From an uncultured Collinsella sp. (GTDB taxonomy: Bacteria > Actinomycetota > Coriobacteriia > Coriobacteriales > Coriobacteriaceae), in contig CAUHHV010000023.1 of NCBI GenBank assembly GCA_959606065.1, positions 1-37,507 on the forward strand: 37,507 bases of DNA. The letters run 5' to 3'. A program made the translations under genes and the position numbers. This document shows positions 8,549-16,743 of this stretch, piece after piece (position 1 is the stretch's first letter; every line of letters starts with the position of its first letter). The notes beneath the pieces are model-generated. The model saw nothing but the letters and a program-made list of their open reading frames with translations. It did no database searches and was not told the DNA's origin.

Positions 8549-8965
8549 ATGGTTATGAAACTCGATCAGCTTGTTAACGGCGCCATCAACGTGGGCTTTG
8601 GCGCTGCCGCCGTTGCTGTCGAAGGCGGCAAGAAGGTCCTCGACGACCTTAACACCAAAGGCGAGCAGGTCCGCAAGGACACCGCCACCCCCGATATCGC
8701 CCGCAGCGTGTCCGACATGTTCGAGCAGGCCGGCGGTACCATCTCCGATCTGACCGAGCGCTTGGGCATGCAGGGCGAGACCGCGGCCCAACGCGTGCTC
8801 GACGAGCTCATTCTGGCTCGCGTCCGCGTTATGACCGCGCCCGAGCGTACGGCCTTCCTGGCCCATGTGCGCGACATCGTCGATTCGGTCGAGGACAACG
8901 TGACCTCGGTGCCCGTCGAGTCCGTTGAGCCCGACGATGCGAAGGATACCGAAGAGGCTGAGTAG
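8549..8965 (+). CDS. Phasin-like helical protein
   Basis: A 138-residue mostly helical protein. A small N-terminal hydrophobic stretch (INVGFGAAAVAVEGG) is followed by an amphipathic helical region and an acidic C-terminus (DDAKDTEEAE). The pattern resembles the phasin/polyhydroxyalkanoate granule-associated family, small helical proteins that coat hydrophobic surfaces. GGAG at 8539-8542 supports ATG 8549 over the upstream TTG. It lies 8 bases before the UbiB-like kinase gene, so the two are almost certainly one operon and may act together at the membrane. The family assignment is tentative. Confidence 0.75.
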   Translation: MVMKLDQLVNGAINVGFGAAAVAVEGGKKVLDDLNTKGEQVRKDTATPDIARSVSDMFEQAGGTISDLTERLGMQGETAAQRVLDELILARVRVMTAPERTAFLAHVRDIVDSVEDNVTSVPVESVEPDDAKDTEEAE

Positions 8966-8973
8966 CAGCGCAG

Positions 8974-10737
8974 ATGGCAGATTCCACCACCGATTACAAC
9001 AATCTAGATCCCTTGGGTGACGAGGCGGCGGTTGTCGATGAGGTCGACGCCGCCGTCTCGGGCGCTCGCAAGAAGCCGCGCGCTGTCGATATGGTGCCAG
9101 AGGAGCCCGACGCGATGGCGCCGGACGAGGAATACCAGCTCACGCCGGCGGGTCGCCGCGAGCGCATCGGGCAGATTGTTCGCCTGGTCAAAAAGTACCG
9201 CGTGTGGGACAACCTCACGCCGGTTCGTTTGCGCCGTCTGCTCGAGGAACTCGGCCCCATGTTCGTCAAGATGGGGCAGATTCTGGCTAACCGGTCCGAG
9301 ATTCTGCCGCAACGCTTTTGCGACGAGCTGCGTCGTCTGCGCTCCGACGTGGAGCCGGTGCCGTACGAGGTCGTACTCAGTTGTCTGGAAGAAGAATACG
9401 GCCTGCGCCTGGGGGAGATGTTCGATGCGATCGACCCCAATCCGCTTGGTAGCGCATCGCTCGCGCAGGTGCACCGCGCCCGTCTGGTGACGGGCGAGGA
9501 CGTGGCCGTCAAGGTGCAGCGCCCCGGTGCGCAGCAGGTTATGGCACAGGACATCGATATCATCCGCTCGGTGGTGCGTATCGTTTCCAAGTTCGTCAAC
9601 ACCGATCAATTTGTTGACCTGCACGGCGTAGTCGAGGAGTTGTGGACCTCGTTTCGCGAGGAGACCAACTTTTTGGCCGAGGCCAAAAACCTCAACGACT
9701 TCTACGAGTTCCATAAGAGCGTTCATGGCGTGACGTGCCCTAAATCCTATCTGGACTTGTGCACCGAGCACGTGGTGGTTATGGACTACGTCGACGGCAT
9801 TTCGATCGCCGATCCTGAACGCTTGGTGGCCGAGGGCTATGACTTGGAAAAGATCGGTGCCGCGATTGTCGAGGACTACTCGACGCAGGTGCTCGACGAC
9901 GGCTTTTTCCATGCCGACCCGCATGCGGGAAACATTATTCTCAAGGACGGCATCGTTTACTTTATCGACTTGGGCATGGTCGGACGCATGTCGAGTCACG
10001 ATCGCGGTATCGTCAAGGACATGATTTTCGCCGTGGCCGAGGGTGACGTGCCCAAGCTCAAGGATTCGCTCATGCGCTTCGCCGTGACGCGTGGCGATTC
10101 GGCCGAGCTCGATCATTCGGCCTTTTTGTCCGATTTGGACTTTATCGTCGCAGACTTTGCGGGCCTTGACCTGAAGGATCTGGATATCGGCGAGTTTTTG
10201 ACCTCGCTGCTAAACCTGGCGCGCAAAAACGATGTTGAGCTGCCGAGCGTGGTAACGATGTTCGCGCGCGGCATGGTGACGCTCGAGGGTTTGCTGACCG
10301 AGTATATGCCCAACGTCAACATGATCCAGATCATCCAGACGCACATCAAAAACGAAAAAAGCACCTATGCGCGCGTGCGTGATATGGGACGCGATCTGGC
10401 CGCGAGCAGCTATCGCGCGGCAAAAGGCTCGCTCGAGGCGGCCGAGTATTTGGGCTTGGCTTCGCGTATGCTCACGCGCGGCCAGCTTAAGGTGAACACG
10501 CAGATCATGAGCAGCGATAAGGCGCTGCGACAGCTGGGCGGAATTATCGACCGCATGTCGATGGCTATCGTGATCGCCGGTCTGTTTATCGGTTCGTCGG
10601 TGGTGTACTACGCACGCATCGAGCCGGTTGTGTTTGGTATCCCGGTCATTGGCTTTATGGGCTACGTGAGCGCGCTGGTGCTGGCGCTTATGCTGGGCCG
10701 CAATATCTGGCTCAACAGCCACGGCGGCAAGCACTAG
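8974..10737 (+). CDS. ABC1/UbiB-family atypical kinase
   Basis: A 587-residue UbiB/AarF-type protein kinase-like ATPase. Members support isoprenoid-quinone or other lipid metabolism at membranes, and the substrate here is not known. Motifs in order: KMGQ (99-102), the family signature in the N-terminal extension; ASLAQVH (161-167), the Ala-rich replacement of the glycine loop; AVKVQ with Lys180; HADPHAGN near 313-320; and DLGM near 332. Two predicted membrane segments close the C-terminus (about 531-582). The first 60 residues are acidic and probably disordered. The gene directly follows the phasin-like gene and is followed by a terminator. Confidence 0.92.
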   Translation: MADSTTDYNNLDPLGDEAAVVDEVDAAVSGARKKPRAVDMVPEEPDAMAPDEEYQLTPAGRRERIGQIVRLVKKYRVWDNLTPVRLRRLLEELGPMFVKMGQILANRSEILPQRFCDELRRLRSDVEPVPYEVVLSCLEEEYGLRLGEMFDAIDPNPLGSASLAQVHRARLVTGEDVAVKVQRPGAQQVMAQDIDIIRSVVRIVSKFVNTDQFVDLHGVVEELWTSFREETNFLAEAKNLNDFYEFHKSVHGVTCPKSYLDLCTEHVVVMDYVDGISIADPERLVAEGYDLEKIGAAIVEDYSTQVLDDGFFHADPHAGNIILKDGIVYFIDLGMVGRMSSHDRGIVKDMIFAVAEGDVPKLKDSLMRFAVTRGDSAELDHSAFLSDLDFIVADFAGLDLKDLDIGEFLTSLLNLARKNDVELPSVVTMFARGMVTLEGLLTEYMPNVNMIQIIQTHIKNEKSTYARVRDMGRDLAASSYRAAKGSLEAAEYLGLASRMLTRGQLKVNTQIMSSDKALRQLGGIIDRMSMAIVIAGLFIGSSVVYYARIEPVVFGIPVIGFMGYVSALVLALMLGRNIWLNSHGGKH

Positions 10738-10788
10738 AGGCTGCGGCCGTCACCGCATTTTCCTATCGCAAACAATAGCTTTTACCTT

Positions 10789-10816
10789 GGGCTTCGCCTG
10801 TGTGCGAGGCCCTTTT
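10789..10816 (+). terminator. Intrinsic terminator of the UbiB-like operon
   Basis: A 9-bp stem (10789-10797 with 10804-10812, one G-T pair), a 6-nt loop and TTTT. It isolates the downstream riboswitch from read-through. Confidence 0.8.
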
Positions 10817-10852
10817 GCGTGATACCATTTTGACGGTAATAATCGATGGCCT

Positions 10853-11025
10853 AGATGGTGGTGCGGAGACGCACGAATGCGCGGTTTTCCTGCGCGTTTG
10901 GGAGAATCGGGGTGCAAGTCCCCGGCTGTACCAGTAACCGTAATTCCTCTTGGCTCGGGATGTTCGCGTCGCAGATCGGACGGCGCGCCCGAGTCGTTAA
11001 GGTTAAGTCGGATCGCCTCCCATCT
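10853..11025 (+). ncRNA. Cobalamin riboswitch
   Basis: Cobalamin-sensing RNA recognised from GGGTGCAAGTCCCCGGCTG (10910-10928), then CCAGTAACCGTAA, and a B12-box-like AAGTCGGATCGCC (11005-11017). The ends pair as P1 (AGATGG at 10853-10858 with CCATCT at 11020-11025). Downstream, AGGGAAGGGGGACCCCGATGG places C-rich and G-rich runs around the ribosome site and start, so control at translation initiation is plausible. I see no clear terminator between the aptamer and ATG 11088. In this riboswitch class ligand binding normally lowers expression, so the two surface-protein genes downstream are expected to be on when B12 is scarce. Confidence 0.88.
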
Positions 11026-11087
11026 TGCGTGCGGCTGCGGCGTATGCCGCCGGTGTGCATAGGGCTCTGGAGGGAAGGGGGACCCCG

Positions 11088-14000
11088 ATGGGGGAACTCG
11101 AGCGCAACATGCGCGATGACGTGGGGCAGCCTCAAGGCAACGCTCCAAGTACAGACAATGGGGGACAAATGGATATGTTTGAGGACGAGCGCGAGCGCGC
11201 CTCGTTGCATCGCCGTGGCGCGATTGCATGCGGCGTAGCCAAGCGCGGCCTGGCGGCATTCCTGGCCTTCGCGATGGCCTTTGGCACCACGCCGGCTCAG
11301 CTGTGGGCCGAGGGCGCCGAGGGCATTGCCGAGGCTGTGGCTCAGGCTGCGACGCCGGGCGAGGGCACGGGTGCCGCGGACGGTGCTGCCGACGGTGTCG
11401 TTTCTGAAACCGGCTCTAACGCGAGCGATGCGTCGGTTAACGATGGCGCTTCGGCGAATGCCGCAGATAGCAACGGTGTAGCGTCGGACGATTCTGCCGC
11501 AGTCGAGGCTTCTACTGCTTCGCCGGATTCATCCGAACAGAACGTCAAAAGTGTTGTAGCCGCTTCCGATGAGGCTGAATCTCAGCCTACCGAAGCCGCA
11601 AGCCAAGAGGTCGCGGCCACGTGCTCCGTCGTCGGCACCGACGCCAAGGGCGCCCAGCAGACCTGGGCCGCCGCGCAGCAGATCGCTCTGAAGGAGGGCT
11701 CGACCGCGGCCGACCTCTCCGAGCAGCTCTTCAGGCAGGCCGGCCTCAAGGCCGACTACGACCCCAACGGCTCCTGGGGCTGGGCGCTCAACTCGATCAC
11801 GTCGCCCTTCGACGCGGGCCGCACGCTCGCCTACGACCCGGCGACCGGCGCGCGCTGGCAGCTGTTCGTCAACGGCAGCGTCTCCGCGGTCGGCGCCGGC
11901 GGCTACACGCTCAAGGACGGCGACTCCGTCGTCTGGTGCTACTCGAAGTACGGTGACCCCGCGCCCGCCAATCAGATTTCCGTTAGCTGCACCGTTGTCG
12001 GCCAGGACGCCTCGGGCGCTCAGCAGACATGGGCGCAGCCCACGACAGCTTTGGTGGAAGAGGGCACGACCGCTGCTGATCTTTCCGAGCAGGCCTTTAA
12101 AAAGGCCGGCATTGGCGCCAAAACGGGGAAAGGCACGTACGGCTGGTATCTCGAGTCGCTGACTTCACCGTTCAACAAGACCGTGACGCTTTCGAGCGAG
12201 AAAGTTAACGAAAACACTTGGAAATTCTGGCAGTTCTTCGTTAACGGTCAGGCGGCCAATGTCGGCGCGGGCAATTACACACTCAAGGCCGGGGACAAGG
12301 TTACCTGGGTCTATGGCTTTGATGGAACCATGCCCGGCCAGGTTTCCGTTTCAATGGAGATCATCGGTAAGAAGGATGAGAAGGCGCAGCGCTGGACCGA
12401 TCCTTCGACGCAGGTGTTTGTCGAGGGCACGACGATCAAGGACGCTTCCGCTGCCTACTTTGATGCCATTGGCATTGAGTCCAAGATGTACGACCAATTT
12501 GGTTATTGGGGTGTTCATAGTCTTGTCTCCCCGCTTGATGGCACCGAGCTGTCGGGTGCATGGTCGTTCTTTGTCAACGGCGTTCCCGGGCCTCAGCTCG
12601 ATAGCGATTACGTGCTCAAGTCGGGCGACAAAATCGTCTGGGCTTACGCCCCTGGCGACACCGTTCCTAATCCCGATGAAGTCGTAGTCGATCCGAGCGC
12701 TTCGCGCCCGACCGATTGGAAAGCCGACTGGAGTGGCAATTCCAATGCGGTGGTCAAGAACGTGTCCACGCCTACGGGCGCGCTGGCAAGCTCTTGGACG
12801 TTCGATTGGAGGGCCTACTCGGGTGCCACGTATCCCAATGCGAGTGAGCCTATTGTCGTGAACGGCAACGTTTACCTTGCCGTGAACAAGCGTTTGCTTA
12901 AGATCGACGCCGAGTCGGGCAAGGTGCTTGCCGAGTCGAACCTTCAGACTGCGATTGGCTACACCACGCGTCCGATTTATACGAAAGGCTTGGTCATCGT
13001 CCCGCTCGACGGCGGTGCGGTCCAGGCTCTGACGGCCGATACGCTGACGACGGTTTGGGTCACTGACTCTGTGAGCAAATCTGCCCAGTCAAATTCCCAG
13101 CTGACGGTCGATGGCAACTATCTCTACGTTGGCACCGTTGATGTCGACTATGGAACGAGTACGTACAATAACGGTCATCTGACGCGTATTAATATACTGA
13201 CCGGCGCTGTTTCTTGGCAGCATGTTAATGCTGATGAGGGCTACTACTGGACGAGCGCTACAGTGGGCGACGGCTATATTCTGGTTCCGACGAGTGCAGG
13301 TACCGTTGAGATGCTGAGCAAGTCGACGGGTGATGTGCTCGGCAGCGTTTCGGTTGGTGCCATCGTCAACTCCGGCTGTGTACTGTCCAAAGACGGCAAG
13401 CATGCCTATGTGATCTCGCGTGACGGCAAGCTCCACGTGCTGGCACTGTCGGACGCAAACGCAAGGGCCTCTTCGCGCATTTCCGAAGAACGCGTCATCG
13501 ATCTTGGTCTTACGGGTTGTGCCTGCATGCCCACGCTGTATGGCAATAAGCTGATTGTCGGTGGCGAGGTTTCTGGCGGTTCGGCGCTGGCGATTGTCGA
13601 CCTTGATAATGACTTTGCTACGACGTTGGTTTCGTCTGCCGATGGCTCCGTGCTTCCTGCCGGTGGCATTAAGGGCGCACCGCTCGTGAGTGTCCAGGCG
13701 GATGACACGTACGTTTATTTCACTGTCAACTATGGTGCGACTTCCGACTATGTGAACTACACCTCGGGCGGTGGCGTGTATCGCTACAAGATGGGTGACG
13801 CACAGGCGACCGGTGCGTTTAGCGCGGCGGGACACAACAATTACTGTGACTCGCCGATTGCCTGCGATGCCAAGGGTAACCTCTACTACATCAACGATTC
13901 CGGCACGCTTTTCAAGCTGAGTGGTGGCGTTAAGGTCTCGTTTGAGACTGGCGAGGGTTCTAAGGTCGACTTCCAGACTACGGCCGATGGCAAGCTGGTC

Positions 14001-14564
14001 AAGCCGGCCGATCCGACGCGCGATGGCTATACTTTCGGCGGTTGGTATACCGATGAGGCTTGCACGCAGGCGTATGACTTTAGCGCGCCGGTGACGGCCG
14101 ATCTGACGCTGTATGCCAAGTGGACCAAGAATGCTGTTAACCCTGGCGGCAATGGCGGCTCTGGCTCCAATGGCGGCAATGGTGGCGCTGGTAACGGTTC
14201 CGGTGCTGGTGCCGGCACTGGCACGGGTTCTGGCTCCGGCACGAAGGGCCAGCAGGCCGGCGGCGCTATCGCCCCGGGTCATAAGCCGACGACCAAGACG
14301 ACGGTGTCGACCAAGACCGAGACCAAGGACAACAAGTCCGACAAGAAGGACTCCGATAAGTCCGATAAGAAGGACGAGAAGAAGTCTGACAAGAAGTCCG
14401 ATTCCAAGTCCGATACGGGTGCTGCTTCCACGACCACTGCTAAGAAGTCCTCTAGTGCTTCTGAGCAGGAGACTGGCACCAATCCGCTCGCCATTGTTGG
14501 CGTTGCCGCCGGCGTCATCGGTCTCGCCATCGTCGGCGTGTTCGTGTTCACCAAACGTCGGTAG
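11088..14564 (+). CDS. B12-riboswitch-controlled surface protein: three DUF4430 domains, beta-propeller, InlB repeat
   Basis: A 1158-residue exported protein. A long N-terminal extension precedes a signal-like hydrophobic segment (LAAFLAFAMAFG). Three DUF4430 domains (related to the transcobalamin/intrinsic-factor C-terminal domain) follow at about 175-288, 296-416 and 419-522, each with W.FFVNG or similar and YTLK.GD..W. Next come a PQQ/WD-like beta-propeller (about 543-944), an InlB-type beta-grasp repeat (about 947-1013, GYTFGGWYTD..ACT), a Gly-rich then Lys/Asp/Ser-rich stalk and a C-terminal membrane helix ending FTKRR. No LPXTG is present. The start is uncertain: ATG 11088 lies behind GGAGGGAAGGGGG, but ATG 11169 also has GGGGG at a good distance. 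I infer corrinoid binding at the surface from the domain and the riboswitch. The first DUF4430 copy has unusual codon use. Confidence 0.85.
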   Translation: MGELERNMRDDVGQPQGNAPSTDNGGQMDMFEDERERASLHRRGAIACGVAKRGLAAFLAFAMAFGTTPAQLWAEGAEGIAEAVAQAATPGEGTGAADGAADGVVSETGSNASDASVNDGASANAADSNGVASDDSAAVEASTASPDSSEQNVKSVVAASDEAESQPTEAASQEVAATCSVVGTDAKGAQQTWAAAQQIALKEGSTAADLSEQLFRQAGLKADYDPNGSWGWALNSITSPFDAGRTLAYDPATGARWQLFVNGSVSAVGAGGYTLKDGDSVVWCYSKYGDPAPANQISVSCTVVGQDASGAQQTWAQPTTALVEEGTTAADLSEQAFKKAGIGAKTGKGTYGWYLESLTSPFNKTVTLSSEKVNENTWKFWQFFVNGQAANVGAGNYTLKAGDKVTWVYGFDGTMPGQVSVSMEIIGKKDEKAQRWTDPSTQVFVEGTTIKDASAAYFDAIGIESKMYDQFGYWGVHSLVSPLDGTELSGAWSFFVNGVPGPQLDSDYVLKSGDKIVWAYAPGDTVPNPDEVVVDPSASRPTDWKADWSGNSNAVVKNVSTPTGALASSWTFDWRAYSGATYPNASEPIVVNGNVYLAVNKRLLKIDAESGKVLAESNLQTAIGYTTRPIYTKGLVIVPLDGGAVQALTADTLTTVWVTDSVSKSAQSNSQLTVDGNYLYVGTVDVDYGTSTYNNGHLTRINILTGAVSWQHVNADEGYYWTSATVGDGYILVPTSAGTVEMLSKSTGDVLGSVSVGAIVNSGCVLSKDGKHAYVISRDGKLHVLALSDANARASSRISEERVIDLGLTGCACMPTLYGNKLIVGGEVSGGSALAIVDLDNDFATTLVSSADGSVLPAGGIKGAPLVSVQADDTYVYFTVNYGATSDYVNYTSGGGVYRYKMGDAQATGAFSAAGHNNYCDSPIACDAKGNLYYINDSGTLFKLSGGVKVSFETGEGSKVDFQTTADGKLVKPADPTRDGYTFGGWYTDEACTQAYDFSAPVTADLTLYAKWTKNAVNPGGNGGSGSNGGNGGAGNGSGAGAGTGTGSGSGTKGQQAGGAIAPGHKPTTKTTVSTKTETKDNKSDKKDSDKSDKKDEKKSDKKSDSKSDTGAASTTTAKKSSSASEQETGTNPLAIVGVAAGVIGLAIVGVFVFTKRR

Positions 14565-14573
14565 GTGAGGGCT

Positions 14574-15482
14574 GTGTCCAATAAATCCAAGGACGCTGAC
14601 CCCAAGCAACCAGATTCCTCGTTCATTCAGTTCGACGATACAAAGCAACAGGGCGCCGCTTCGGCGGCGTCCGCCCCTCGTCGCAAGGCGCTCCTCGGCG
14701 TTCTGACTGCCGTGTGCACCATTCTGATCGTCGTCTCGCTGGGTTTCGTCCATCCTTCCACAAGCGGTGCCTGGTCCATCGACTGGATCATTCAGACCGT
14801 GACGGGGGAGAGCGTCGTCGCGAAGGACGCCAAGGGGTCTGACTCGACTACGACTTCGGGCGAGGCCAGTTCCAAGGATTCCAAGTCATCGAATGACGCA
14901 AAAGATGAGTCCAAGGATTCTAATGAGTCCAAGTCCAAGGACGATTCCGAGTCTTCAAACAAGGAATCGGACAAAAACTCGGATAGTAAGAAGTCCGAGG
15001 AACAGGACGGCAAGAAGTCTGGCGATAAATCCGCTGCCCAGAATACGGGAGCCGGCGATACTCCCAATGTGTCTGGCGGTGCTTCTTCGGGCGGCGGTCA
15101 GTCGTCTGATGGAGCCTCCAGCTCTAATGGCGGCAGCGCTCCCTCGGGCGGACAGGGCGGCTCGCAGGAGTCCAGCTACGTAACAGTGACGGTTTCGGTT
15201 ACATCGAGCGCTGTGGGCAATCCTGTGTCCTCTGGTGGCACCTTTACCTTTAACGAAGGCGCTACCGTCTACGATGCCCTGTGCGCGCTGGGCCTTTCTG
15301 TCAACGCACATGGCTCGTCGTACGGCACGTATGTCTCCGCGATTGGTGGTTTGGCCGAGAAACAGTACGGCGGCACGAGCGGCTGGATGTACTCCGTCAA
15401 CGGCACAACGCCCATGACGGCCTGCAGCAACTACGTTCTCTCCAACGGCGACACCGTGGTCTGGTATTACGTAACGGGCTAG
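14574..15482 (+). CDS. Membrane-anchored DUF4430 protein, second gene of the B12 operon
   Basis: A 302-residue protein. A cytoplasmic N-terminus of about 38 residues and one membrane helix (ALLGVLTAVCTILIVVSLGF) are followed by a long Ser/Lys/Asp-rich then Gly/Ser-rich stalk. A single C-terminal DUF4430 domain (about 202-301) has VYDALCALGLSVN, GWMYSVNGTTP and LSNGDTVVWYYV. GTG 14574 is chosen over GTG 14565 because AGGTGAGG, overlapping the previous stop, is then correctly spaced. It is coupled to the upstream gene and ends in its own terminator, so the riboswitch operon is just these two genes. The stalk suggests it reaches through the cell wall and may pass ligand on from the larger partner (inference). 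Confidence 0.82.
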   Translation: MSNKSKDADPKQPDSSFIQFDDTKQQGAASAASAPRRKALLGVLTAVCTILIVVSLGFVHPSTSGAWSIDWIIQTVTGESVVAKDAKGSDSTTTSGEASSKDSKSSNDAKDESKDSNESKSKDDSESSNKESDKNSDSKKSEEQDGKKSGDKSAAQNTGAGDTPNVSGGASSGGGQSSDGASSSNGGSAPSGGQGGSQESSYVTVTVSVTSSAVGNPVSSGGTFTFNEGATVYDALCALGLSVNAHGSSYGTYVSAIGGLAEKQYGGTSGWMYSVNGTTPMTACSNYVLSNGDTVVWYYVTG

Positions 15483-15503
15483 AGACCTCGACATATCGCA
15501 TCA

Positions 15504-15542
15504 AGCGGGCGGTTCGGACAAACATCCGGGCCGCCCGCTTTT
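15504..15542 (+). terminator. Intrinsic terminator of the B12 operon
   Basis: A long GC-rich stem beginning AGCGGGCGG and closing CCGCCCGCT, with two internal G-T pairs, followed by TTTT. It lies 22 bases after the stop codon. Confidence 0.88.
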
Positions 15543-15581
15543 CATGCGTAGAGGACTTGGTCGCCGGGGACCTCGGCAAAC

Positions 15582-15616
15582 AAAAAAACCGGTTGGAACG
15601 GGAATTCCAACCGGTT
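15582..15616 (-). terminator. Intrinsic terminator of the first GtrA gene
   Basis: A perfect 12-bp stem (15587-15598 with 15605-15616). On the minus strand it is followed by TTTTTGTTTG. Confidence 0.85.
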
Positions 15617-15642
15617 ATACATTCAAGCAAATAGTGAATCGA

Positions 15643-16050
15643 CTACGACCGTGCGCCCTCGAGGAAGAAGCGGCGGCTGAAGTAGTTGTACCAGGTGACG
15701 AGGAACGTAGCGATCGCTTTCATGGCCTGGTAGCCGATGCTCAAAAACGTGACGCCCACAAACATGTACAGGTCGTTGAGGCCCAGGCCGATCACCGACA
15801 GGATGGTGAAGATCGTGAACTCGCGCTTGCGGCTCATGCCCTCGCGATGGTCGAACACGTACTTCATGCTGAGCCAGTAGTTGACCACGACGGACGTGAT
15901 AAACGAGATCGTGGTGCTCATCAAAAAGTCGAGATGGAACAGCTCGACGAGCGCAATGAGCATGCCCCAGTCGATGCCAAAGGAGATAAGACCCACGACA
16001 GCGAACTTGAGGAACTGCTTGGTATGAGGTTGTGCCAGTGCCTTGCGCAC
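15643..16050 (-). CDS. GtrA-family membrane protein
   Basis: A 135-residue integral membrane protein of the GtrA family, with four predicted helices. The first contains FLKFAVVGLISFGIDWGM, and the loop between helices two and three has the family-like NYWLSMKYVFDHREGMSRKREF. GtrA proteins are thought to move lipid-linked sugars across the membrane for glycosylation of wall polymers, and the substrate here is unknown. GTG 16050 is the start, with only a weak GGATG upstream. It is a paralogue of the gene at 16270, which is unlinked by overlap and separated by about 220 bases containing a hairpin. Confidence 0.88.
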   Translation of the reverse strand: MRKALAQPHTKQFLKFAVVGLISFGIDWGMLIALVELFHLDFLMSTTISFITSVVVNYWLSMKYVFDHREGMSRKREFTIFTILSVIGLGLNDLYMFVGVTFLSIGYQAMKAIATFLVTWYNYFSRRFFLEGARS

Positions 16051-16203
16051 GTAATCACATCCAATGCGTTGATGAATCGAGCAGAGGATACTTTAGAGCT
16101 TTTGCAAGGGAAGCGTAAGGTCTTTGCCAAGAACTATACGAACTCGCCAAATTATCAAGTGCTAATCCGCAAACGTTGAAAATTTGCCCGTAAACGAGCG
16201 GCA

Positions 16204-16243
16204 CCCACGGACGATACTGCGCTGAGCGCGCGTCGTCCGTGGG
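16204..16243. repeat. Intergenic hairpin between the two GtrA genes
   Basis: An 11-bp perfect inverted repeat (16204-16214 with 16233-16243), whose loop includes a smaller GCGC pairing. It follows the second GtrA gene on the minus strand. It has no T-run, so it is not a standard intrinsic terminator. It may be a processing or protective hairpin. Confidence 0.5.
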
Positions 16244-16269
16244 CGCCGTAATGCTGCAGGGGTGTCGAG

Positions 16270-16665
16270 CTATTTGGTCTCGTCGCCTTCCAGGAAGATC
16301 TTTCGGGTCACAAAGTTGTAGACCATGACAAGCGCGGTGGCGCAGATCTTGGCGATATTGGCCTCGAGTCCCAGGCCGGCGTTGAGTGTCAACACGATAC
16401 CGTCGTTGAGCGCGAGGCCGATCACGGACAGCACGACAAAGATAATGAACTCGCGACGGCGGCTCATGCCTTCCTTGTGCGCAAACACGTATTCCATGCT
16501 GGCGAGGTAGTTAAAGATGAGTGAGATGATAAAACCGCTGGTGTTGGCGATTAGGATGTTAAGGCCTAGACCGTAGTGGAGCAGATTCATGATGCCAAAG
16601 TCAATGACGGTGGCAATGACGCCGACGACGCCAAACTTCATAATCTGCGCAAGGAGCTTTTGCAT
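16270..16665 (-). CDS. GtrA-family membrane protein, paralogue
   Basis: A 131-residue GtrA-like protein with four predicted helices, including MKFGVVGVIATVIDFGIM and NYLASMEYVFAHKEGMSRRREF, matching the neighbouring GtrA in the same positions. The frame is open to 16728, but ATG 16665 has AAGGCAGGT upstream and begins where GtrA proteins normally begin. It lies 78 bases after fbp on the same strand and may be read from the fbp transcript. No glycosyltransferase gene lies next to it, so its partner must be elsewhere. Confidence 0.88.
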   Translation of the reverse strand: MQKLLAQIMKFGVVGVIATVIDFGIMNLLHYGLGLNILIANTSGFIISLIFNYLASMEYVFAHKEGMSRRREFIIFVVLSVIGLALNDGIVLTLNAGLGLEANIAKICATALVMVYNFVTRKIFLEGDETK

Positions 16666-16743
16666 GGTACCTGCCTTAGGGTGGCGCTGGGGCGCCGTGG
16701 GGATGACAAACCCAGCAAGTTTAGCCAATCCCCGCGGGTGGAG

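Noticed and set aside
14027..14564. LPXTG sortase motif in the DUF4430 surface protein
   Set aside because: Only a C-terminal membrane helix with a FTKRR tail is present. QETGTNP before it does not match a sorting motif.
13089..14753. 554-codon minus-strand frame inside the DUF4430 gene
   Set aside because: Low-complexity shadow of the plus-strand gene.
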